Shown here in pieces: positions 32,815 through 43,000 of a DNA stretch of 64,000 nucleotides. The stretch is from Dipylidium caninum. Its lineage: Eukaryota; Platyhelminthes; Cestoda; Cyclophyllidea; Dipylidiidae. Under the pieces are notes generated by a model that saw only the letters and a list, made by a program, of their open reading frames with translations, was not told the origin of the DNA and searched no databases. The stretch lies in NCBI GenBank assembly GCA_017562135.1, contig QEYB01000766.1:1178001-1242000 (forward strand). Direction: 5' to 3'. Both the position numbers and the translations under genes were made by a program. The first letter of the stretch is position 1. Each line of letters opens with the position of its first letter.

Positions 32815-35800
32815 GACCGGTGGTTTCCTCACGTCTACGACTCGGGCTTTTATGATCCGGTGAAGTCGGGAAGCATAGATGGCGTGGTGGGCGCTGATAT
32901 TCTGCCGCACGACAGGGCGGTGTGCTTTGCCCGACGCGCCCCCTATCGTCCCTCGGACGCTGCTTACCCCGAGCGCGTCTTCAAGTTTTGGAGGGCGGAA
33001 GACGCTGTCAACCAAGTAAGCATCCGCGGTGCGGCAGAGTTGGTTTGTGTGCTGCTTGAGGACTGCATGCGCTCGGGTCTTCCCTCTGGCACCGCAGTTG
33101 ATCAGCAAAGTCAACTTGGACCGAGGTTTACGGGTGGGAGGGGGGGAAGGGGGGGTTCGCGACGCGGCGCTGGTTATGTATCATTCGCTGAAGAAGTTTT
33201 TTTTTTTAAACTGTAAAACAACAAAATGGTCACAGCACTCGAACTGCCAGGGGGGATTAGGCGATCACGGAGCTTGTCTGATCTGTTTTCACAGCCGGGC
33301 GCTTGCCAACCCCATTGAGTGCGGCTCACCTTTACTGTTTTTTTAAATCTTATCTAAAGAATTCTTTCTTTTTTTACAAATGTTAATTTCATGGCGTTAA
33401 GGCATCTCCCTTTAAAGCATGGGTACCGCAGTTTTGTGCCTCTGTTTTTGGAATTGGCGGATCGAGATTGGCTTTCGGACAGCGTCATTCGGTTCGTATC
33501 GTATCGCAGGAGAAAACGGCGAAGGTGACTCCACTACCTAACTAGACAATGTGTAGATCTGTGGCGCACGTCTGTCTGATTTCGCTTTCAATCTGACGTC
33601 ACTTATTTGGGGGTAACCGTCATCTCAGATGCTCTGTCCGGAAGCGGATAAGGAAGGCGACGGATGTTATTGTGAGGGGTGGAGGGACCCCGTCGTGGCC
33701 CGGTCATGCGGTGCACGCGACATGCGCGTTACGTGAGTGCTCTGCGTTGGCGTCGTGTCCCGAACGGCTCCAGCGCTCGCATCGGCACTGGCAATCGCCC
33801 ATGTGCAGCACGATGAGCTCGGCACTCGCGTGGCAGCCACTGGGGGACGGTTTTCCGTCAACACGTATTCGCACCACTTTGGCTTTCCACTCGACAGTTG
33901 ACAACGCCTCACGCTCCTGCAGTATTATTTACTCGCATTCGCCTCGTCTCACCTTACACGCCTTCGTAGTCGACGCCCGGTGACCGGAGTTAGCAGCAGT
34001 CCTTCTCTTCTTTCGTGGAAGTGGAAAGAAGAAGAAGAAGTGACTACACTCAGTTCGTCGCATCCACAACTTCAGACGTGAAGCAACGCCATCGTTGCAC
34101 TCTTTACTCTGCGCCACCAGTGTTCACTTGAAGTGGGCAAACTATCCGCAGTCAAATGGGTCTTCCGATGCCGCAACTGTTTCCCACCCTGGGCTCCACC
34201 TGAGTGCGGCCACTGAGCCCGCGTGAATGCATGTGTGTCGGGGAACTGCGTGTTTTACGAGGGAAGGTGTTCCTTCAATACCTTCGCGTCTTCCCTCACT
34301 CAATTTCAACTCTCCTCAGACTACCTTTTTTCTTCCACCACATCAGGTCTCCCTCTTCATCGGACGTCTCCACCCAAGTGTGGAATACGGTGGACTTCAT
34401 TGCGCGTTCTCTCGTCTCCTTTCAGCAGTGAAAGAGGCCGAAGCGGAACGAAGGGTTCGACGAGACAGTCGGCATCATCGCCACCGTCAAGATAGCCGTG
34501 ACCGCGCCGATCGCAAACCGAGGAGGGCGGAAGGGGAGGAGGAGAAGGAGGGGAAGGATGAGGAGAAAGCCTCTCTTTGGCCTCTGGTGCGCGTGGTGAG
34601 GCACCCCATCACCGGCCTGTCGAGGGGCTACGCTTTCGCCTGGTTCAAGTCGCCTCGCGACGCCCGCCGTGTTCTTGAGGCGTGGCGCGCCTCCTCCACC
34701 CTGTATCCTTCGCGCCACGCCTCTGCTAGCGCAGTGAGGCTCGACTTGGCTCGGGTCTTCGGCGACCTACCGGGCTGGGAACAGGTGGTTCTCCTTTTCT
34801 TCATCACCTTGAGAATTTTTAGATCATCCACTTAGGGCAAAAAGTGTGAGTTAACTGATGCTCTCACCCATTTTTTGCAGATTGACTTTTTATTTTCGCC
34901 TTGTTGGGGACAAGTTTAGGAAAAGGCTTTTTTTCCCGACTTTTTTTCGGATAACCATCTCAAACCTTTGCGGCGCCGTTGACATTCGGCACTTCGGTGG
35001 ATTTAAAGTCTTCCCCTCACCCTACACGCGCCGGACTTGCAAACCTGTCGACGGGCAGTCTTGAATCGCGTCCCTCGCGTCCGCCGGGCCATCCGTCGGG
35101 GTCCTGCAGCGGATTTTGTCAGGCCGCGACCACACAGTTTTTTGCTTTTAGTGTCAAATCAAAATCTTGTTGTGCTTGTTTGACACCTTCATCTCCTCAC
35201 CTTCCCGCCCCCGCGCCGTTCCCCCAGCTATTTGCTGTTTTGCATTGGTGGATGCCTTCTAATGTATTCTGTTCCGCATTGCGCCACAATCTGGAAGAGG
35301 CGATTTCCCCACCTGCGTTTTCGTATTAGCCCCGGTGAATGGGGAGGTGGGCTCCTACGTTGCGATTTTATCCAGTTTCCGATCCACCCTGCTCTCCTTG
35401 GCTGTTCCGCCCGCGGATGGTTTCCGAGACCGCCATTTTGCGATGCGAGTGCAGCTTTACGGGGAGGCGCCCTCTGAGGCTGGGTGTCCGGACGTAGAGC
35501 CTACTCCTCCTTCTCCATCCCCCCCCCCACCTCCACTTTCCCCTCTTCACCGGAAGTCTGTTCACTTGTGCCGACGTTTTCTCGCACCACCTCGCCAACT
35601 CCGCGGTTTTTGTGCAGCTGTGGCTCACCGCAACGGCGCAAGAACGTCGCACAAGCGGTGTGAACTCCGCGGCCAACGGCCATCCGTGGTACTGCGTCGC
35701 CCGGCTCGCGACCTGACAAGGTGATGACCCACACACGCCCGCGCCTCCCGCCCCGGTGCCAACGTTTTTGACCGTCAGCCGAGACCAAGCGGGTTTCGGA

Positions 35801-37240
35801 GAGGGGAACACCAGTCGGCCGACGAGTCGAAGGTTTCGTTCCCCCGTCCACTCTCAAAGTCGTGTCTCATTTGCATACAGCGCAGACGTGGCTTGGGCTG
35901 TTGTGGGGCGAAGGCGGTGACGCGAATGGCACTCCACCTCTCGAGGCGGAGGGCTAATCTGTTTACCGCGTTGCCAGGGCCGTCGTGTGAGCACCTTCGT
36001 GGGTGTGCGGGCGTCAGGCGCACAACAGCCTCGCAAACACGCGCCGCGACAATCAATAGGCAGCCGCGGGAGGCGGCGGTTGAGGTCGTGCGGGTGCCAG
36101 CATGGCTTCACTCGTGAGGCGACGCCTCGCGAAGGATGCCGCGAGGACCTTCAGCCCCTGCCGTGAACCGGTTACTCGCTTCGGCTCACCAATCGCATTT
36201 GAGGTCACCAGGCGACGCGATTAGCCATGCTAACAACTGCTGAATCATCCGGACTGAGTTAAACACCAAAAAATCAGATTACATTGTCTGTGATGAGTCA
36301 ACGCGGATGGTTTTCCTTTCGCCGGCGATCGTGGCGTGCTCAAGAGTCGTGCCACCTTCAATAATAGCACGCAACAGTTTTGCGTCTCATCCACCCAGTA
36401 ACCGGTCTCGGAGGCCACAGTTGCGCAGATTTTATCCGTCCAGTCGACTCTCGGCGACAGGCGTATGACCGCAGTCAGGCTCGAGGCCCTTTGCCATGTG
36501 TCGGAGGAGCGGGACGCGGCGCTGCCGAGAGGGGGTCCGCGTCGCTCCACCCACACCACGTCGGCTACTCCTCGGGCGCGCTTCCTCACTCCTCACCCGC
36601 CAGACGCGAGTGAAGACAAATTTAGTCCATTCGCATCACTTGGGCGGGCGCTCCTCCTCCACTTAACCTTACTTTGAGGAGGTTAACTCTCCTGGCAGCC
36701 GGTTAACGCGGGGGCTGGACACCATAGGCCTCAGGCTTCTCTCCTCGATTTAATTTTCTCGGAGGCAGCTTCGGAGGCCTATCATGCTCTTAATTTAACA
36801 TCGTGCATTAGTGAGGCTCTACAACCTCAAATGCCTTAACTCTGTGCTTATTTGGACAAACGAGAGACTTTTTCCTTCGGAAAATTCACCGCCATCGTGT
36901 GTAGAGGCGAATGGATTCGTGGCGCAGTTGGAACAATTGGAGACGCTCTGCGGCGCCGATTTGGTAGCTAAACTTGTGCTTAAAAAAATCACCAGAGCAG
37001 GCGCTGTCCCACCCCGGCAGCCCACCAGCCGACATCCGGAAAGGAGATGGTCACGACCTTTCTTTTTCACAGTTGATTGTAGAGCCCAGTTTTACCAGAA
37101 GCCTGCCGGGCTGGAAGCCGCGTCGACTCGGTGGCGGGTTGGGGGGCTTTAAGGAGTCGGGGCAACTGCGCTTCGGTGGAATCGCGCGTCCATTTCGCCG
37201 ACCCTTCAGAACTATCCACGACGACGATGGGACCGCTTGA
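32815..37240 (+). CDS. SNRNP35: U11/U12 snRNP 35 kDa protein (minor spliceosome)
   Basis: Three exons in phase 0: 32,815-33,015, 34,347-34,784, 37,073-37,240, about 268 codons; human is 246 residues. Exon 1 begins [20 protein letters not shown] and then has PHDRAV, as in the family's N-terminus. Exon 2 is an RRM: SLFIGRL (RNP2) and [15 protein letters not shown] (RNP1), with a highly charged insert between the first helix and strand 2. Exon 3 carries the diagnostic [19 protein letters not shown] then QLRFGG. The protein is a component of the U11/U12 di-snRNP, which recognises minor introns. An in-frame ATG at 32,641 would add 58 unrelated residues; I prefer a start at the 32,815 acceptor supplied by a spliced leader. 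Intron 1 holds one copy of the 0.37-kb repeat. Confidence 0.9.
33837..34210 (+). mobile_element. Dispersed 0.37-kb repeat, copy 1
   Basis: This 374-bp sequence inside SNRNP35 intron 1 recurs at 38,844-39,222. The copies differ by only one 6-bp and one 1-bp indel over their whole length. It has no long open frame, no recognised RNA-polymerase-III box, and contains short hairpins (GACGG tttt CCGTC; GCAACG ccat CGTTGC). GCCACTG occurs at both edges of this copy, but the left occurrence is mostly shared with copy 2, so a target-site duplication is not shown. It could be a short non-autonomous element or a local duplication. Confidence 0.7.
34347..34784 (+). CDS. SNRNP35: SNRNP35 exon 2: RRM with charged insert
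   Basis: Acceptor ttccaccacatcag and donor GAACAG|GTGGTT bound 146 codons. RNP2 (SLFIGRL) and the first helix ([10 protein letters not shown]) are followed by about 45 Arg/Glu/Lys-rich residues, then [16 protein letters not shown] and RNP1. In human SNRNP35 strand 2 follows the helix directly, so the insert is extra. Its GAG/GAA/AGG-rich coding sequence suggests expansion of a simple repeat. Confidence 0.88.
37073..37240 (+). CDS. SNRNP35: SNRNP35 exon 3: diagnostic C-terminal motif
   Basis: Acceptor ctttctttttcacag is followed by [14 protein letters not shown], which aligns residue for residue with strand 4 and its extension in SNRNP35, then [10 protein letters not shown] and QLRFGG, then a short acidic end and TGA. 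The human RS-type tail is missing, so the protein ends soon after this motif. Confidence 0.9.
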   Translation: MIVEPSFTRSLPGWKPRRLGGGLGGFKESGQLRFGGIARPFRRPFRTIHDDDGTA

Positions 37241-38843
37241 AGATCCTCAACTGAAAGTGTTTTTTGTCGCCTATTCGCGGATGTTTCCTCCCCCTTTCCC
37301 CCGAGTTTAGTTTAATGCAATTCCCATTCTCGCAACAAAATGTCTATTTTGCACAGAAAAAGTCGTTGCCCCTTGCTATCCACCCGACCACGTGGCTACG
37401 AATGCAGAAATTGGGAAGACAGGGCCCGGATTTCGGTGGGAAGGGAATGGCGGACGTGGACGCGGTCGGTCACAAGCTCGCAACGTCACTGTCGCCGCCT
37501 ACTCCCCTTCCCGGGCCCGTATGTGAGTGAACCTCGGTCTCCGGGCTGACGAGGCGGCGTGGCGGACCCGGCGTTTGTCACGGCGCGAACTGCCCGACCT
37601 GTCCCGACTCCTCCTCTCCCCATCGCTTGTTGCACGAGTACAGGTAGGAAACCGCTCGGATCCCACTGGCGCCCTCTCAACACCCGAGTCCCCGGAATTC
37701 CCTCATCGAAAACCTTCTCCACACGTAGGGCAAGAGGGCTCGTGAAACCCTCCTCACCTCGGACCATCCCTCGAACGTCCGGTCCACGGCGGCCCCTAAG
37801 GGAACGATAAAATCCAGCAGCTGATTCCAAAGGCTGCATGCTGTCCGCAAGTTGGAGAGCCTGTGCCGAAGCTGGTGTCCTCATCCCATGTTTGCCTCAC
37901 ACTTCCCACGGAGACAAAAAATAACCAGAATGATGTTAGGTAAATGCCTTTAGGAAGTGATGACATGATACAGTGCCGGGTTTGCGGAGTCCAGTCGGGG
38001 GAAGCGTATGAAGGGCGGCCGAGTTCGAAGGCGGATGGGGAAGGCCGGAGGCGGAGGTGGGGTACCCAGCGTTGCTAACCCGAAGCACTGGGTAAACAAG
38101 GCTCGTCAGAGATTACAAAAGGGGGGTTTACAACTTGATTGAGTGATTCGTTAGTGAAGGAGAGGAGAGGGTAGACAAATGCCGTTTGGTTTAATAGGGG
38201 AGAAGGAAGACCGCGAGTTCAGTACGGGAACGGGTCATCTGGGCCTGAAAATTTTAAAATAGGTCAAAAGCCATTCCGAACGAGGACAAATCGCACCGTG
38301 CGTTAGCCCTTCAGTTGTAAGGCCGCCTTCATGCGGGGTGATCGCTGAATGGGCGCACTGAGCACATCATCGGGGCCGAGGGAGCGGTGGGTGTGAAAAT
38401 TCGTGGGTTTACAAGGCATTTAACCAGCTACCTCAAGTCAGCCTAACACGACTCGACAGCAGGGCGTATTGCGTGAAAAAGAGACGAGCAGAAAGGGCGG
38501 GTGCGCAGCTGCAAGAGGGTATTCCACCTACAATTAGGCTTGTTTTCACTAAGTCCTGTGTATATCGCGCTCTTGTAGGAAACGAAGCAGCAGCGTGTTA
38601 ACCTGGCTGATCGCGCAAAAGATCTCAGCGTCCTCGAACCCGTAGCTTAAAAATTCCCAGGTTACAAGTCTGACTATCGTATTTTCTAGATTTGACTAAT
38701 AGCAGACAAAAACGAGGTGTCCACGTGGCCTGCGCATGCGATGGCGCGTTAATACCCGCCGCCTTTGTGCAGGACGATAAACGAGGTGATCTACCAAAAA
38801 AGGCAAACACCCAACAAACAAAAATCGTTCTGTGCAGTCTTCT
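37241..38843. other. Spacer after SNRNP35; strand-composition switch
   Basis: Probable SNRNP35 3' UTR followed by spacer. The plus strand changes from T/C-rich to A/G-rich at about 37.9 kb, as expected where a rightward gene ends and a leftward gene begins. The open frames at 37,264-37,884 have no family match. Confidence 0.4.
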
Positions 38844-39222
38844 CCACTGGGGGACGGTTTTCCGTCAACACGTATTCGCACCACTTTGGCTTTCCACTCG
38901 ACAGTTGACAACGCCTCACGCTCCTGCAGTATTATTTACTCGCATTCGCCTCGTCTCACCTTACACGCCTTCGTAGTCGACGCCCGGTGACCGGAGTTAG
39001 CAGCAGTCCTTCCGAGACTCTTCTTTCGTGGAAGTGGAAGAAGAAGAAGAAGTGACTACACTCAGTTCGTCGCATCCACAACTTCAGACGTGAAGCAACG
39101 CCATCGTTGCACTCTTTACTCTGCGCCACCAGTGTTCACTTGAAGTGGGCAAACTATCCGCAGTCAAATGGGTCTTCCGATGCCGCAACTGTTTCCCACC
39201 CTGGGCTCCACCTGAGTGCGGC
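38844..39222 (+). mobile_element. Dispersed 0.37-kb repeat, copy 2
   Basis: This second copy is in direct orientation in the spacer between SNRNP35 and the neurabin gene, 5 kb from copy 1. Its edges (CCACTGGGGGACGG to TGAGTGCGGC) are the same as those of copy 1, and flanking sequence differs on both sides. The near-identity means the duplication is recent or kept by conversion. Confidence 0.7.
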
Positions 39223-39841
39223 TGTGTGAGTGCAGTTTTGCCGGTGAACTAATATTCTGAGAGCAGAAGTGCCCCTTTAATAACTCGAGGCCTCTTCCTT
39301 CCCCTCATGAACACTTATGTGTGTGGCAAAAGACAACTAAGACTGACGTCCACTTTTCCAAACTAGAATCAAGCTCGCAGGGTTTGTCGCAACACATAAT
39401 GGTGAACCCGGTTACTCACTATAATTCTGAAGAGCGTTTGAAATCAGAGAGTGATCGAAGGAGAAAAGCGGTGCCGCAGTGTCTTGGGTCGGTGCAGGTT
39501 TTCTATTGCAAATATTGGTATGGTCGATCTTAGTGCTTGTCGAGACGGTATTTCTGACCGGTGATGTGTTGGGCGATTCAGAAATCGGGGAGAAACGAGG
39601 GTAGTGGTGAAGGGTAGCCCGGCGATTTTGACGTTCGGGCGATGTCGACTCCTTCCAGCCCGGACTGCACACCTTTTGCTACAAGGTCATATCTTGTGTA
39701 AAAAAACCTGCTACTAATAGCCATTAAAGTAGCATGTCATACCTCGGTTGGTGATGGGCGGTGAGGCTGTGACATCGTTCGGTAGTAATTCGGAGAATGG
39801 CGAGTATCTAAAAACGGAAATCGTCATCAAAACTTTCGTTT
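39223..39841. other. 3' flank of the neurabin-like gene
   Basis: This follows repeat copy 2 and precedes the last neurabin exon on the minus strand, so it should hold its 3' UTR. No family match and no clear AATAAA on the minus strand were found. Confidence 0.35.
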
Positions 39842-40008
39842 TCAACATTTGTTAATGTGCATTAAAATACCATGAAACTCGTCTACTAGAGGGTGTGGGC
39901 TGGTAGGATAGGAAGCAGAATTTCTCGGGACTGGAAGTGACGACGTTGTGGTTGCGGTAGTAGGGCAAGACTTCCCATTTGCTGAGCGCGCACCGACCGG
40001 CTTTAATC
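39842..40008 (-). CDS. Last exon of the neurabin-like gene
   Basis: Acceptor ctatgtttttattcgcag is followed by [14 protein letters not shown], a Ser/Thr/Pro-rich stretch and [17 protein letters not shown], ending at TGA. No SAM or other domain is present. If the upstream Pro-rich exons belong to a separate gene, this is that gene's end. Confidence 0.55.
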
Positions 40009-43000
40009 CTGCGAATAAAAACATAGAACAGTAGCAAATATTCCCTAAAATTGAGTTCGACGAACTGCTTCCCACTATTTTATCCACGGCACTTACCCGC
40101 AATCGCGTTTTGAAGACTGGAGAGGGGGACACGGAAGGATGGTAGAGGAGGAAGGAATGGGGGCGGTGGCGGCTGAGGTGCGACTGAATCACCATCGCCT
40201 CCCATAGACCTGCCCGTAGAACTGCAGTCTACCCAGGTGAAGAAAATATTACATGCACTTACTAATATTTCTTATAGCAGGTGATCACAGCCTCTCAAAG
40301 CAATGAGAGGCCGATTTGACTGTAATCTGCCGGATTCTCGCCACAGGGATGGTTGAAATGATAAGCAGACCCGCCAAAAAACGGGTGCAAGGGGCGCACA
40401 GAAGCCCAACCTACCGCCCAAACTAGGAATCGAAGGGACATGCGGACAAAGAGCCTTCAACAAGTAAAGCAGGCGAAAACATCTCGGCAGACGTTCAGGC
40501 CACTGAACGGTGGAGTCGTCACAGGCAGACGTCAACCTCGCTTAGGAGTGGCGATGGGACGGCGGAGCCAAAAGTTCTAATACGAGCGTTGCAAACAGCC
40601 AATCAAGCTCCTACGCCGCATACAGACCGGCAGACCCTAAAGCTGTCCAGAACTGACTCCCCGCGCTGTGAGGGGCGATTTAAACGAAGGAACAAGGTGA
40701 CCGCTTCGATTGGGCGAGCAACTGGGGACTCGGTGAGAGAGAGGCGCCTCTACGACCCCCCGTGCGAAGTGGCAAGTGGAATGCCGGCCGAGTTGGGTGT
40801 CGCGTGTGAGGGGGAAACGCGGTCATCGGAAAGCAACGCCGAAAACGCTATCGGAGCGCGGCTTGGCTGCGGTCGCCGGGATGTGGTCACTAACTCTCGG
40901 CCAACGCAGTCTCCGCGCCAGCACAAACGAGGCCTCTCATCAGACGGGAGGTCACGAAAGGGTAAAGACATACCTGAATTGCGAGTGGGCGAAGCGGCGG
41001 CGGCGGCGGCGGCGGAGAGGGTGGTTCTGCAATTAGAAGGCGAGAGAATGTTGAACGGAATTGCAACAAGGGCTCTGAGGGTAACAGCGAAGGGTTGCAA
41101 CTTACGGGTCCACAGATGATGGATCATGGGCGGATGTTCGCTAAAAAAGGCAAAAGGAGATTAGTCATTCGTTGTTTGGGCTACAGAATCTGCATGCTTC
41201 CCTTCGCGTGTCTACACACAAAAAGAATATTTCTCAGGGGTAGCATGAGAGCAGGTGAATCCGCCGATTTTGAAATCACCACGTCGTCTCGTCAATAATA
41301 AACACATAAGGCAAAGTGTGGGGAAGTCGGAAGAATGCGTGAGATGACGAAGAGGGCGAAGGACAAGTGACTATTTTGCCAGACGGAATCGAACAGGGGG
41401 AGGAGGGAGGAGCGATTCGGGCTTCGTGGGAGGGGCGAGGCGATGACGAGAGCCAAACGTCGAGGCGCACAAGGACTGCCAGTTGAGGGGAGTCGTTTGA
41501 AATTCATGCCAGACCTCCTGTTTCACGGGGGGCATTGCGAACGGACTAATGCGATGGGTGTGCGTGTGTGTGCGAGTGGTAGATGCGGGGAGATCGGGGC
41601 ATCTCTTAAAGAACAGAAACAGGCCTCCCAAGCGAGCGACCACTGAAGGAAGAATGTGGGACCAAAAATAGCAGGAATGCGGGGATGCGCGGAGAGTGAC
41701 CCACAGTGGAAGGAGGGACGAGACGGAAGACGCTTTCGAGCGAAGGCTCCACCCGTGCCGACGCGGATACGCTGCATGTGGCACTCGTAGAGACTGTAGG
41801 AGCCCGAGGCGAAGAAGGGGTTCTGAGTATTCAGCAGCGCTCGCTCCGACTCGGGCAGAGCCGCCAGATTCAGGCGACCCACGGCCCCCGAGGCGGCTGC
41901 GACGGCGGTGGCGAGGGATGAGGCGGAGGGAGAAGGCTTTGGGGGACGCGGGGGTGGTGTCTCGCCGTCTAGACTGCCGCGTCGTCGCACCTCGTGGAGG
42001 CAGGACGGGGAGACTTCGTCTCGGGGCGGCAGGGTGGCTGAGCGGGGACGGTCGGTGGACGCAGGGGCGGAGCCGCTATCGAGCGCTCGTCCGTCAGCAC
42101 CGGAGACGGCTGGAGGTGGAAAGAGAGGAGGAGGAGGAGGAAGGAGAGGAGAGGCAGCCCGGCCACAGGAGACGATTTATTCATGCCCGGGTAACATAGC
42201 GATGCCAAAATAAAGAGTACAAGTCCAAAATGCCCTGTGGTTGCCTGATCGCACGACAGGCTGCCAAATAACTCAAATTTGGGTCGGCAATGCAAATGCT
42301 AAAGAACGCCGCCTCCCACATTCTTTTTTTTGATTTTAAGACCACGCAAGCCAACGGATTCCGATCACTCCGCGTTTCCGCGGTGCTTCAAAAAGTCTCG
42401 ACAGCTTCAGGCACTTCGCGCATGACAAAGGGTTCGGATGGGATTTTGTGGTAGCAAAAAGTCCAAATGAGAGGATCATGCCAGCGCAACCGAAAGCAAA
42501 TAAAAAGTCTGAGTGGGGAGAAATATGAGGTGAAGATCTGTTGCGAAGCCGCGAAGCGGAACTCACCCTTCAATCAACCAAGTCAATTGGCTTTTATGGC
42601 AGTGACAATCAAACGCATCGCTGACTGACTTTGCTTATTGCGCTCCTCCACCACCCCAGTGCTTTTTACAGATCTGCAAGCCACTTGGGCAATGGTGGTC
42701 TGCACAAGGTCACAGAAGTGGCTTTTTGACCACGGTTCTGTCCAACGTGGTAATGACAGCGAAATGCTCACCTTCCGTGCAGATGTGATGTCACATGTTA
42801 ACCAGAAATGTTCCGAGGAACAAAAAATACTCGGTCCAGCGTTAAACGTGACAGCGAGGAATGCCGAAAATTACAACCTGCATGACAATTAGGAGAGGCT
42901 GAAATGGCACAGAAGGCAGATCCCGCCGACACGGACCACTCGGAAGCCTGTTCTAGTGAGCCGTCAGCCCGTACATCAAACACACCCAACTGCTTCTCAC

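Noticed and set aside
33667..33912. Short minus-strand frames sharing a peptide in both copies of the 0.37-kb repeat.
   Set aside because: The shared peptide is just the repeat read in one frame. It has no family match and stops outside the repeat.
34760..37120. LPGW appears at the end of SNRNP35 exon 2 and again in exon 3, which suggested a duplication around the intron.
   Set aside because: Once exon 3 is started at 37,073, the joined text [18 protein letters not shown] aligns residue for residue with the human protein with only one real LPGW/LKGW position. The first one is chance.
40008..40221. A WH2 actin-binding motif in [12 protein letters not shown] followed by LKPV.
   Set aside because: The resemblance is weak, the motif spans an uncertain splice join, and the frame itself is not settled.
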